Assembly (NCBI RefSeq): GCF_905171775.1
Contig: NC_053491.1
Location: forward strand, 335,005,952 to 335,069,951
Reading direction: 5' to 3'
Length of the DNA: 64,000 nucleotides
Source of the DNA: Rana temporaria
Taxonomy: Eukaryota; Chordata; Amphibia; Anura; Ranidae
Part shown: in pieces, positions 54,371 to 64,000 of the stretch
Numbering within the stretch: the stretch's first letter is position 1
How the letters are laid out: each line of letters begins with the position of its first letter
The notes under the pieces: model-generated
What the model saw: the letters and a program-made list of their open reading frames with translations, nothing else
Told to the model about the DNA's origin: nothing
Databases searched by the model: none
Program-made: the position numbers and the translations under genes

Positions 54371-54920
54371 TTAAACCATGTACACACAATCAGAAAATCG
54401 GACGAAAAATACCACTTTTAAAGCTATCGCACAATAATCTGGTCATTAGTACACAGCTTTCGAGGGTCGATCATCAGTTCATGCAAAATTATGAAGAGGG
54501 ACAAACACTAAAAAAAATTCTCATATGATACCAGAACAAACAATTTTTCTTTTAATTAGTACAGTATTCGTCCAAAAAAAAAAATCGAAAATACCAAGAC
54601 CAAGCATGCTCGGAAATTAAAGACTACATTGCAATAAATACAATACATGTGATGTATTGGTGTGCGTACACACCATCAGTTAAAAAAACGATCGAGTCCA
54701 AAGCGGTGACGTAAAACACAATGACGTGCAGAGAAAAATGAAGTTCAATGCTTCCAAGCATGCGTCGACTTGATTCTGAGAATGCGCGGGTTTTGAACCG
54801 ATGCTTTTGTGTACTAACCATCGGTTTGGACCTATCGGTCAGCCGTCCATCGGTTCGATTTTAAAGCAAGTTCTCTAACCGTTTTCAACGGTTTGGACCG
54901 GTCGTGTGTACGCGGCCTAA
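54371..54920. repeat. MITE-1 family, full copy
   Basis: TTAAACCATGTACACACAATC and GGTCGTGTGTACGCGGCCTAA termini. Inner words ACCGATGG, CGGTTTGGACC recur inverted. Confidence 0.8.
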
Positions 54921-54955
54921 GATAAAAGAAGAACCTGAAAGTACACTAACTACCC

Positions 54956-55450
54956 ATTCGACACATGTGGAAAATGCCTCGAAATAGGAACACAAAAAAG
55001 AGCAACCCATTGGGAGGCATCTATCAAAGAAAAAACAATCTTCAAAAAAAAAAACCCAAGGATTTAAAAGAGAGTGGGTTGATAGGTAGAAGCCAAAATG
55101 TAGATTTGATATCTGCTTTGGCTAAAAGGGCCCCAAAACCTAAAATCTGAAATTTTGTAAAGAGTTGTAAAAGTCACATTATGGACAATAGTTAAACATT
55201 GCCTCTGGGCAAAGAAAAATTATGAATCAGTCTAAAGGTATTTCTGTTCTTTGAAAGGATACCTAACAGGAAAATCCTAAAATCTTTGAAAGGTGGTTGA
55301 ATTAATGGACCAGCAACTATGCCTTTTTGAATTTGTTTACATATTTTTTCCCTAACTACTTCACATAGTTCAAACACCGATTTCAAATTATTTACGATTA
55401 CACAACCAGAAATATCAAAGGTGGAAGTAAAAAAACCTTCATTAACCGCT
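54956..55450 (-). pseudogene. DIRS-type retrotransposon reverse transcriptase fragment
   Basis: On the minus strand the order is VVREKICKQIQKGIVAGP...FRLIHNFSLPRGN (55378-55195), then after an in-frame stop KADIKSTFWLLPINPLSF (about 55110-55060; catalytic Asp region of reverse transcriptase), then in another frame RCLPMGCSFLCSYFEAFS (about 55020-54967). These three blocks are in the order and wording of DIRS-like reverse transcriptases. At least one stop and one frameshift break it. No tyrosine recombinase or split direct repeats are seen. A poly-A run at 55039-55049 marks the second frame change. Confidence 0.75.
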
Positions 55451-55960
55451 TCCAGTTTGGCCAATGCATATAAACGGCTGGGTTGGACAAGTGGCGATCT
55501 GGGGGGACATACTTGTATTGCATTGGCACGATCGTGTGACGACACAGACTTGGTTCACTGACCCAAGTACCGAGAGGCGGTGCTCTGTCTAGGTACCATG
55601 TGATCGCTATGACCAATCACAGCAATTACATGTCCAGTAGGAAAGATGACTGTGATTCATGCAGCCATTCAGAATTACTGTAAGCTATGTAATTGGTCAC
55701 AGTGATCACATGGTACAGGGCCAAGCACCGTCTCCCTGTACTGTGTTCAGCCAGCTAAAAATTGGGGCCCAGTAACTGTTGGCGTGCTTTGAGACAGTCC
55801 ACAAGGCCTGCAGGCAGTTCTATAGCTATAAGGTAGCTGGTTAGGTAGTTCCTGATGGGTCAGTCTCTAGCGGTGGTAGCAAGTAATGGCCACAAGGCCC
55901 TCTCACCAGACCCAGAAATACCGCAGCAATGATCCCTCTAGCTGGACATGGGAAGGGAAA
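55451..55960. repeat. Repeat remnants
   Basis: TAACCGCTTCCAGTTTGGCC..., then inverted phrases GGTACCATGTGATCGCTATGACCAATCACAG and its counterpart near 55690 (TTGGTCACAGTGATCACATGGTAC), indicating a foldback at about 55580-55730. 55880-55946 is the LTR-like fragment shared with 41250. Confidence 0.55.
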
Positions 55961-56879
55961 CAAGCGTGGAGAGTGAGGACAGAGCACTCAGAACCATCAA
56001 GAAGCCCACCTTGAACAGTGACATGCTGATGATGCTGGAGCAAGTACATATAGAGAGAAAGTGGCTTCAAAGAGGCAGCAAGAGATCTGCAGTACTGAGA
56101 TACAAAATAAAGGATGGGGGGGGGGTTAGAGACAGTATTTTCTAAAATTGGAAATCATATTGTCTCCCCAGAGGGGGTTTACAGACTGATTTACCTGCTG
56201 CAGTTATATTTACTGTAGTTGCAATTTTATTAGAAACCAATTAATAATTTTTAGAGGACACTGTAGTACAGGAAAAATAATGATTTCCCCTGGTGATAAT
56301 TAAACTCAGAATCACAGTGCTGAAATACATCAGTGCTGCCTGTTGAGTCACGAAGCTGCCATTAGTGAAGCCTGAAAGATGATATGGGAAGAGCTGTGAG
56401 ACAGACTACATCATATGTGCTACCCATGTAGAAAATTAACTTGCTTGCAAATGACTGGAGACTTTGCTGTACAAAGTGAATGCATCTTAGCTTAGCGTTT
56501 CTGGTTATTGTGGGGCTTTGTGACTCATGGACCAGATCACATTCACATATGTTGAAAAGACAATTTCTGTCAAAAGAGAATAGCAATTATTGCCGACCAT
56601 TTATTAGAAAATCAAGAATGACCTACGTATTAAAAGCCCTAAATGAGTAACCAGCGGCTTAAAGAAGACTTGTCACAAAAAAGCATGAGCGTTGCATTGC
56701 TGATTTGTGTTTAAAGGTTCAACCTCCTGGGATGTCATCTTCAACTGTGCTTCACTAATACCATACTACTAGAGTGAAAAACCGAGAAAAATAATGTAGG
56801 CGTTCTGACTTCACAGGATTGATTTCCTTTATAAAAGGTTGTTTGAAAAGTGAACCTGTCATTTTGCATGTTTATGCTC
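55961..56879. other. Single-copy-looking DNA; possible conserved non-coding block 56340-56640
   Basis: No repeat recognised. Block 56340-56640 is of even composition and free of hairpins. Could be intronic regulatory DNA; no evidence beyond appearance. Confidence 0.2.
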
Positions 56880-57355
56880 TTAAAGAGGATGTCCGCTGAA
56901 AAAAAACATATTAAAAGTCAGCAGCTACAAATACTGCAGCTGCTGACTTTTAATATCGGCACACTTACCTGTCCTGGAGTCCAGCGCCGTCCGCAGCAGA
57001 GGACGAGCGATCGCTTGTCACTCTGCTGCCCCCCCGCCATCCTCGGTGAGGGAACCAGGAAGTGAAGCTCTCCGCCTTCACTGCCCGGTTACCTACGGCG
57101 CATGCGCGAGTTGCGCTGCGCCTGCTGATTGGCTCCTGCTGTGCTCTGGGAGCCGAGTGTTCCCAGAGCACAACTGGGGGGAGGACAGGAGGTGACTTCC
57201 TGCCCGCAGTCTGCCCATAGACTGTGGCCGGAAGTGGGTGCAAATACCTGTCTTTAGACAGGTATCTGCACCCCCTCCCCCTGAAAGGTGTCAAATGTGA
57301 CACCGGAGGGGGGAGGGTTCCGATCAGCGGGAGTTCCACTTTAGGTTCCACTTTA
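56880..57355. repeat. TTAA-flanked MITE family F, copy 2 (inverted)
   Basis: TTAAAGAGGATGTCCGC start, AAAAGTCAGCAGCTACAAATA and CCCCCTCCCCCTGAAAGGTGTCAAATGTGAC interior, GGGAGTTCCACTTTA end, the last 12 bp duplicated as GGTTCCACTTTA. Confidence 0.8.
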
Positions 57356-57420
57356 GGCTTTAATAGACTAAATCCCCCTCCATTATCTATCAAAAAGTGT
57401 TTTCCAGAAGCGAAGGAGTG

Positions 57421-57647
57421 TGCCTCGTACACACGGTCGGGCTTTCCGAGAAAATAAGTCAGACAGACATTTTTTCTCGGAAAGTCCGGCCCTGTGTAGC
57501 CTCCACCTGACTTTTTTGGTCGGAAGTCCGACAGACCTTAGATAGAGATGTTAGATAGAGAACCTGTTCTCTATCTTTCCGTTGGACTTCCGACGGACTC
57601 ACGGCAGACTTTTGCATGGTCAAAAGTTTGACCGTGTGTACGAGGCA
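57421..57647. repeat. MITE-1 family, short copy (227 bp)
   Basis: TGCCTCGTACACACGGTC and GACCGTGTGTACGAGGCA are exact 18-bp inverted ends. Interior: CTTTCCGAGAAAATAAGTC with its complement, and TCGGAAGTCCGACAGA with its complement. Confidence 0.92.
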
Positions 57648-57844
57648 TTGTAACTGTTTCTTATCCTGCTAGACTGAAAGAGCATTTAATGCTTGCTGGG
57701 ATTTGGGTGGGGGATCACTATAATAGCAGGTTTTGTTAAATTCCTGGAGTTGGGCTTTGAAGACCATTTTATCTCTTTAAAGTATGTTATAATTTGTTGC
57801 TAGGATTATATTAACACTACAGAAGGTGGGTTATGCCACCAGGT

Positions 57845-59093
57845 TCTCTATTCTTATGGAAAATTGGAAAGAAACTGCGCTAAATACTAAACAAACAAGA
57901 AAGAGATAAAGAAAAACTGCCGTGAAATGTAAACAATAGATACAAAAAACAAACAGTGAGAAAAATATAAATCGCGCTACCTCTAAACCATGTGAAACAA
58001 ATGTTTGAATCACAAAACACACAAAACTATGTGATATATATATTGATATAAATCATAACCTATGTGGTATATGATGGTATATATAAATCACTAATATACC
58101 AAAAAGGTAGACTATAGGAGGTTGACTATATAGCACTCTCAAGTCAATAACAGTGAAACAGTGATAATATTGATAATGAACATCAAAAAAATTTGGATCA
58201 TATCATTAGATCAATAAATATTAACCAAATAAAAATATATATAGACATATAAATGAAACAAATATTGTAACAATAAAGTCCATACATGTTTAACACATGA
58301 AATTCCAGACACCCGTGCTCTGTGCCAAGTTCCAAAATCCATTGAAAACGTTTCCAAAGCAAAGTGATGTATCCTCCACCAAACTATAGATTGGCTCCTT
58401 ACCAAATTGCCATGATCCCTTATGACAGGGTATCATGAAGAGCATATAATAGGTAGTCACTCCCAGTCTTGCAGTTCAGACAGATACGATCCCTAACATT
58501 GGGTCTCATCCACAAGTGATTAAACTTCACCAACATCAATGCCTACCATGTAAAAAATAATAACAGCTCCACATAGCGCATTAAATTAGTAAAAAAGATT
58601 TATTAAAAGTTGTATTGCACTTACAAACATGCAGTAAAAAATGCTTTGAATCTGATGTGCCGGCCGGTACACAAATTCCCAGACACCCGTCCACTGGGGG
58701 AACGTTTGGAGCTCTTGGGTGACGACAGCGCGCCGCTCTGCCCTACGTCCGTTTCGTAAAATATTACTTCTTCCAGGGGCACGCGAAAATGTTTTATTTG
58801 GTTAATATTTATTGATCTAATGATATGATCCAAATTTTTTTGATGTTCATTATCAATATTATCACTGTTTCACTGTTATTGAGGGACTTGACAGTGCTAT
58901 ATAATTCCCTCTAGTGGCTATCAACCTCTCTTGTTTTTTTGTTATATTAGTGATTTATATATACCATCATATACCACATAGTTTATGATTTATATCAATA
59001 TATATCACATAGTTTTGTGTGTTTTGTGATTTAAACATTTGTTTCACACGGTTTAGAGGTAGCACAATTTATATTTTTCTCTCTATTCTTATG
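57845..59093 (-). mobile_element. Foldback Penelope-like insertion 3 with 14-bp target duplication
   Basis: TCTCTATTCTTATG at 57845-57858 and 59080-59093. The minus-strand copy ends at the left with ...TATTTAGCGCAGTTTCTTTCC. Inverted arms are 57958-58234 and 58792-59081, roughly 90% alike with a 12-bp length difference. Unlike insertions 1 and 2, the arms are separated by about 560 bp that contains a hammerhead-like motif. The greater divergence makes this the oldest of the three. Confidence 0.72.
58745..58776 (-). ncRNA. Degenerate hammerhead-like motif
   Basis: Minus strand CTGGAAGA, AGTAA..TTTAC as stem II, then GAAACGGACG. The first box has one extra G compared with CUGANGA. Probably inactive. 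Confidence 0.45.
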
Positions 59094-59224
59094 TAACCTT
59101 AAGAGAACCTGTGAGGAAGGAAATATGGTTGCTACCATGACTGAATTGTTTTTAAAGGGTGCTGTCATCCTGACTCAGGCTTTACCACCTAGCGAGCCAC
59201 TGACCCAGAACAAGTGGGCAGTTG

Positions 59225-60753
59225 CAGTATCTCACAATAGTGAGTACACCCCTCACATTTTTGTAAATATTTTAGTATATCTTTTCATGTGATAACACTG
59301 AAGAAATGATACTTTTCTACAATGTAAAGTAGTGAGTGTACAGCGTGTATAACAGTGTAAATTTGCTGTCCCCTCAAAATAACTCAAATCACAGCTATTA
59401 ATGTCTAAACCGCTGGCAACAAAAGTGAGTACACCCCTAAGTGAAAATGTCCAAATTGGGACCAAAGTGTTAATATTTTGTGTGGCCACCATTATTTTCC
59501 AGCACTGCCTTAACCCTCTTGGGCATGGAGTTCACCTGAGCTTCACAGGTTGCCACTGGAGTCCTCTTCCACTCCTCCATGACAATATCACAGAGCTGGG
59601 GGATGCTAGAGATCTTGCGCTCCTCCAACTTCCGTTTGAGGATGCCCCACAGATGCTCAATAAGGTTTAGGTCTGGAGACATGCTTGGCTAGTCCATCAC
59701 CTTTACCCTCAGCTTTTTTTAGCAAGGCAGTGGTCGTCTTGTAGATGTGTTTGTGGTCATTATCATGTTGGAATACTGCCCTGTGGCCCAGTCTCAGAAG
59801 AAAGAGGATCATGCTCTGCTTCGGTATGTCACAGTACATGTTGGCATTCATGGTTCCCTCAATGAATTGTAGCTCCCCAGTGCCGACACCATCTGTACCA
59901 GATAAGTTTATCTTGGTCTCATCAGACCACAGGACATGGTTCCAGTAATCCTTGTCCTTAGTCTGCTTGTCTTCAGCAAACTGTTTGTGGCCTTCCTTGT
60001 GCATCATCTTTAGAAGAGGCTTCCTTTTGAGATGACAGCCACGCAGACCAATTTGATGCAGTGTGCGGCATATGGTCTGAGCAGTGACAGGCTGACCCCC
60101 CCACCTCTTCAAAATCTGCAACAATACTTTCACTCATATATCTATCTCCCAAAGACAGCCTTTGGATATGATGCTGAGTACGTGCACTCAACTTCTGTGG
60201 TCAACCATGGCGAGGCCTGTTCTGAGTGGAACCTGTCCTGTTAAACCACTGTATGGTCTTGGCCACCATGCTCCAGCTCAGTTTCAGGGTCTTGGCAATC
60301 TTCTTATAGCCTAGGTCATCTTTATGTAGAGCAACAATTCTTTTTTTCAGATTTTTAGAGAGTTCTTTGCCATGAGGTGCCATGTTGAACGTCCAGTGAC
60401 CAGTATGAGAGAGTGAGAGCGATAACACCAAATTTAACACACCTGCTCCCAATTCACACCTGAGACTTTATAACACTAACGAGTCACAGGGAGGGAAAAT
60501 GGCTAATTGGGCCCAATCTGGACATTTTCACTTAGGGGTGTACTCACTTTTGCTGCCAGCGGTTTATACATTGATGGCTGTGTGTTGAGTTATTTTGAGG
60601 AGACAGCTAATTTATACTATTATACAAGCTGTACCCTCACTACTTTACATTGTAGCAAAGTGTCATTTCTTCAGTGTTCTCACATGAAAAGATATAATAA
60701 AATATGTACAAAAATGTGACGGGTGTAGTTGTACTCACTTTTGTGAGATACTG
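59225..60753 (-). mobile_element. Tc1-like transposon with long inverted repeats
   Basis: CAGTATCTCACA-type ends at both sides: left CAGTATCTCACAATAGTGAG, right CTTTTGTGAGATACTG. The terminal repeats are about 240 bp and each holds two direct motifs (GTGAGTACACCCC at about 59240 and 59426, complements at 60535 and 60724), the inverted/direct repeat layout known from Sleeping Beauty-like elements. TA follows at 60754; the left target is mutated. Confidence 0.9.
59470..60383 (-). pseudogene. Tc1 transposase pseudogene
   Basis: Begins MAPHGKELSKNLKKRIVALH at 60383, with the helix-turn-helix region GYKKIAKTLKLSWSMVAKTI. Frame is lost near 60201, again near 60120 and near 59690, so the protein is spread over at least three frames. 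Catalytic triad context remains: LWSDETKINL, FQHDNDHKHIYKTT and SPDLNLIEHLWGILK. Ends GGHTKY at 59470. Cut-and-paste DDE transposase in life; this copy is dead. Confidence 0.9.
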
Positions 60754-61186
60754 TAAGGCCTCGTACACACGACCAGACATGTCCGATGAAAATGGTCCAC
60801 GGACCGTTTTCATCGGATATGTGTGCTGGGATCTTTTGGTCTGATGTGTGTACACACCATCAGACCAAAATCCCCGGCAGACAGAGAACGCGGTGACGTA
60901 GAAGACACTGACGTTCTCTGACACGGGAGGTCAATGCTTCCACGCATCGCGGATTTCGGGCCAGCGGACATGTCCGATGAGTCATACTAACCATCGGACA
61001 TGTCCGACGGACAGGCTTCCAGCGGACAAGGTTCTTAGCATGCTAAGAAACTTTTGTCCGCTGGAAACCTGTCCGCTAGGCCGGAAAACTGTCCAGTAGG
61101 CTCTACACACGGTCGGACATGTCCGCGGAAACTGGTCCGACGGACCAGTTTCAGCGGACATGTTCAGTCGTGTGTACAAGGCCTAA
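60754..61186. repeat. MITE-1-like family, full copy
   Basis: TAAGGCCTCGTACACACGACC and GTCGTGTGTACAAGGCCTAA termini. The word GGACATGTCC and halves of it (TCCGATG, CCGCTGG) recur more than eight times in both orientations. Its first TA is also the right target base pair of the Tc1 element, so the two share a junction. Confidence 0.9.
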
Positions 61187-61657
61187 GAGTTTTGCAATTT
61201 CACTGGCTGTAAGCTTATTCCAGATCAGCGAATCCCTAGGCAGTGAGACATTTTTAAAAGAAAATTAGAATGGCAAATTTTTATCCATACAGGATCACTT
61301 TAAAGGGGACTAGTCACAATAATGTTATGGGAGTTGCCATTACTAACTTTTAACAAACAGTTGTCATCCTTAAATAAAAAAAAAAGTGTGTGTGTCCCAC
61401 TGTTTACTTTACTTAATATTTCATGTCCTGTATTCAGACATTTGTGAGTGCTGCGGTCCCATACACTAAGCACGAGTTTTAATCTTTTATTTTTGTATAG
61501 TTATCATCCTTACTCTTGCATGACTGCTTCGTGACTTGGGGACCTCTGATATTCGCATATGTTTTCTAGGACAGTGACTTGCCAAAAATTAGAGAGGATG
61601 AGAATGATGGCATCAGAAGCTGCACCTATACAACCCACAATGGCCCTCTGATATTTC
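61187..61657. other. No recognisable feature
   Basis: Nothing identified. Confidence 0.4.
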
Positions 61658-62188
61658 TTATGCCCTGTACACACGACCGGTTTTCCTAACATGCCAAAAC
61701 CCGACGTTTTTCTCGACGTGATTCCTCCCAAGCCTGCCTTGCATACACACGTTCAGTCAAAAAAACGCTCGACCAAATCGCGGTGATGTCCAACACGTAC
61801 GACAGCACTATAAAGGGGACGTTCCATTCAAATGGCGCTACCCTTTGGGCTGCTTTTGCTGATCCTCGTGTTATTAAAAGTTTGGTAAGAGACAATTTGC
61901 GCTTTTCAACCTTGTGCTTTTCAGTCCGTTACAGCGTGACGAATGTGCTCATACTTGATTCTGAGCATGCATGTTTTTTTTCCCCTCGGAAAAGCATACA
62001 CACGAGCGGTTTTCGCAACGATAAAAAGACTGACGGGAAACACAACGGGAAAAAATAGAGCAGGTTCTAATTTTTTTGCAGGCAATTTTCTCGTCGGGAA
62101 AACTGCTATGGAGAATACATACGACCGGTTTTCCCGACCAATCTAAATAATTGTCGTCGGGAAAACCGGTCGTGTATACGAGGCATAA
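61658..62188. repeat. MITE-1 family, full copy
   Basis: TTATGCCCTGTACACACGACCGG and CCGGTCGTGTATACGAGGCATAA. Its GTCCAACACGTACGACAGCACTATAAAGGGGACGTTCCATTC block corresponds to 1346-1388 in the copy at 1220, so these two are a subfamily. Confidence 0.88.
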
Positions 62189-63932
62189 AAGTGTAACTTT
62201 AGTCAAAAAATTAAGTCCGGCTAGATCACTTCATGCTGGCCCCTTTTTGCTGGTATAGCTACTGTATGTAAAACATTAAAAAATATGTGCCTATACTGTT
62301 TAAAATCCAGTGATGCACTGTGTCACCATGCTCTGCACATGCTCAGTTGCTCGCGATTTTTGACACTGTGCCAAAAATCAGCCTGATCTGCTGGCAGACT
62401 AAAGATTTATTGTTGCTCAGGGGCTTTGGGCTTCAGCAAAATGACAGCCTCCGGCAGAAAGAAACAGGAACAATTATTAATGTGGAATGTGTGTTCTTTG
62501 CTAAAGAACATTATTTTCTATCAAGTTGTTATGGGTAAAGTTCTTCTTACATTACCTGTAAAATTTTGATAATTTTAAGTTTATATATTGGACAACAATT
62601 TTACGTCTATGGCTGAGATCCCCAATCTACAGATTTCAGGGAACATTTTGCTGGCCACTGCCATTTCCTTTAATATAAGCTGTCACCATCTAGCAGAGGT
62701 TCACTTTCTTCCATGCCATCAATATGTTCATTTTGTCAGTACATGTGCACGTGTTTATGAACGTTGCCAATTGTAATGTGCCTGCACATCCAACCAAACT
62801 CACGTGTCTATAGTCAGCTTTAGCTTCTGTGTTTTTACAAATATGACAGCAAGATATACCAAAACACAAGCATCTGTTCAGCATCCTGTTTACATGAAGG
62901 TTCTACAACTCTCCCACCCGGCAGCTACTAGCTCTCTGCCAGTTCGCTGAAATACTTTCTCCTTGGCCATTTAAAAAGGGAAAGGGAAAACAACATCTGC
63001 TGCTAGTTAAAAAAATACCGGGAAAACAAAACCTCACGACCACAAGCAACTGGATTCAATACAATCCTCCGATTTTTTTCCATTGAGATCAGCGAGCGGC
63101 GGTTGACATTATGTGTTCCTGCAGCAGGGAGCCGTGGGTGGCGTTCTACTCTGCATTAATGCTTTATTAAAAAGGCCCCTTAATCACTGAAAAGCTTGTT
63201 TGAATACATAAATTGTTTTGATTCAGCATATTTGGACTTATTCTAAGCTACTTTAATAGGACTGCTACATTATCAAAAAATGCCATTGAATATAAATTAC
63301 ACGTTGCTATGTAAAATAGTTTTAAAAATAATAATTCCTAAAGGAATGTTTCAGGGTGTACTAGGACTGAATATATTTAAAGGCAGCCTTTTGGGACTTC
63401 TTAAATCGCTGTAGTCCCAGGAATAATGCTGCGGAAGAGCTCTGAGCTATAACTAACCCAAAGAGTTGGACAGTGACAGCCTCAATATTTAATGGGACAT
63501 GATTGCCATAGGTACCGGTAACAGCTTTTGTTAAAAAAAAGCCTTTGAGAGTTTTCTAAACACATCTGCTATCTTAGCCAGTAAATCCATAAAATAAAAT
63601 TGCCCCCTGTCAATTTTTGGTCACCTTTGGGGCTCATATAGACTCATATAAACTATAAACCCATAGGGTATGAATGGACGCTTTGTTTATGGAGACTGTC
63701 GGTGTTCAGAGCCACAATGCTGTGTCCCTGCATCGGCAATGTCCCAATTGACATCAATGGGACTACCTGCACAGGGATGCACAGAACACGGGTGTTTGCT
63801 CTAGTATGGCCTGTCAACGAGGCCTTAGGTTACATATTCAAGCTAGGCTGCTTCATCAAAGTGATTCCCCTCTGGCCAGTCCCTACTCTACTTTGTAGAC
63901 TGCCAACCTCTTGCTTGCTAAATAGCATACTG
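62189..63932. other. Single-copy-looking DNA; possible conserved non-coding block 62880-63480
   Basis: The longest stretch at the right end without MITE structure. 63060-63340 is rich in homeodomain-like words (TTTATTAAAAAGG, CCTTAATCAC, ACATAAATTG, TAATAGG) and lacks inverted repeats. No gene recognised. Conservation is untested. Confidence 0.25.
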
Positions 63933-64000
63933 TTATGCTGCGTACACACCATCACTTCATGTGATGAAAAAAAACTACATTTCTCGTGAAGGAAAAAACG
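63933..64000. repeat. MITE-1 family copy, left end only
   Basis: TTATGCTGCGTACACACCATCAC start with the internal inverted word TCACTTCATGTGATGA, cut by the window end. Confidence 0.75.

Noticed and set aside
54965..55150. 61-residue lysine-rich plus frame
   Set aside because: Shadow of the DIRS reverse transcriptase fragment on the minus strand.

Overview
This window is eukaryotic nuclear DNA, almost certainly from an anuran and most probably a ranid frog. The reasons are its intron-sized non-coding spaces, a tRNA-derived SINE, Tc1/mariner, PIF/Harbinger, hAT, DIRS, Penelope-like and Ty3/Gypsy-type elements, and above all many foldback MITEs with the termini (GTGTGTACGAGGCATAA, TTAAAGCGGGGGTTCACC and similar) that I associate with large ranid genomes. 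The genus is inference. Nothing is organised like a bacterial or viral genome, and most long open frames are repeat artefacts.

Layout. 1-9.8 kb: MITEs, a near-perfect 1.27-kb palindrome flanked by a 13-bp target duplication, one SINE and some single-copy-looking DNA. 9.8-16.8 kb: short tandem duplications, a TATC microsatellite, and 15-bp and 31-bp minisatellites. 16.84-20.07 kb: a complete, apparently young, gag-only LTR retrotransposon (548-bp LTRs, 5-bp duplication, gag on the minus strand). 20-26.7 kb: TTAA-flanked foldback MITEs, fragments and a 3' Tc1 remnant. 27.3-32.7 kb: a 731-bp Harbinger MITE and, 1.2 kb further on, a decayed Harbinger with convergent transposase and Myb-like genes whose right end matches that MITE. 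33-40 kb: a 1.05-kb solo LTR and nested MITEs. 40-47.2 kb: more MITEs, Tc1 pieces and minisatellites. 47.8-50.7 kb: a second solo LTR broken by two MITEs, one of which holds a 1.45-kb hammerhead-containing palindrome. 51.27 kb: the best host-gene candidate, a signal-peptide-coding first exon followed by a consensus splice donor. 51.4-64 kb: repeats, a DIRS reverse transcriptase fragment, a third foldback Penelope-like insertion, a decayed Tc1 and more MITEs.

The most unusual signal is a set of Penelope-like/hammerhead-ribozyme insertions (2.2-3.7, 48.8-50.5 and 57.8-59.1 kb; a simpler relative at 46.4-46.9 kb). Each pairs a copy with its own inverted copy inside a 12-14-bp target duplication, as if the new cDNA snapped back and copied itself during target-primed reverse transcription. 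The autonomous-type genes seen here are broken: the Harbinger transposase has two stops, its Myb partner a frameshift, and both Tc1 fragments and the DIRS fragment are disrupted. The gag frame is the one long intact element ORF. All coordinates were read by eye; no database search was possible.
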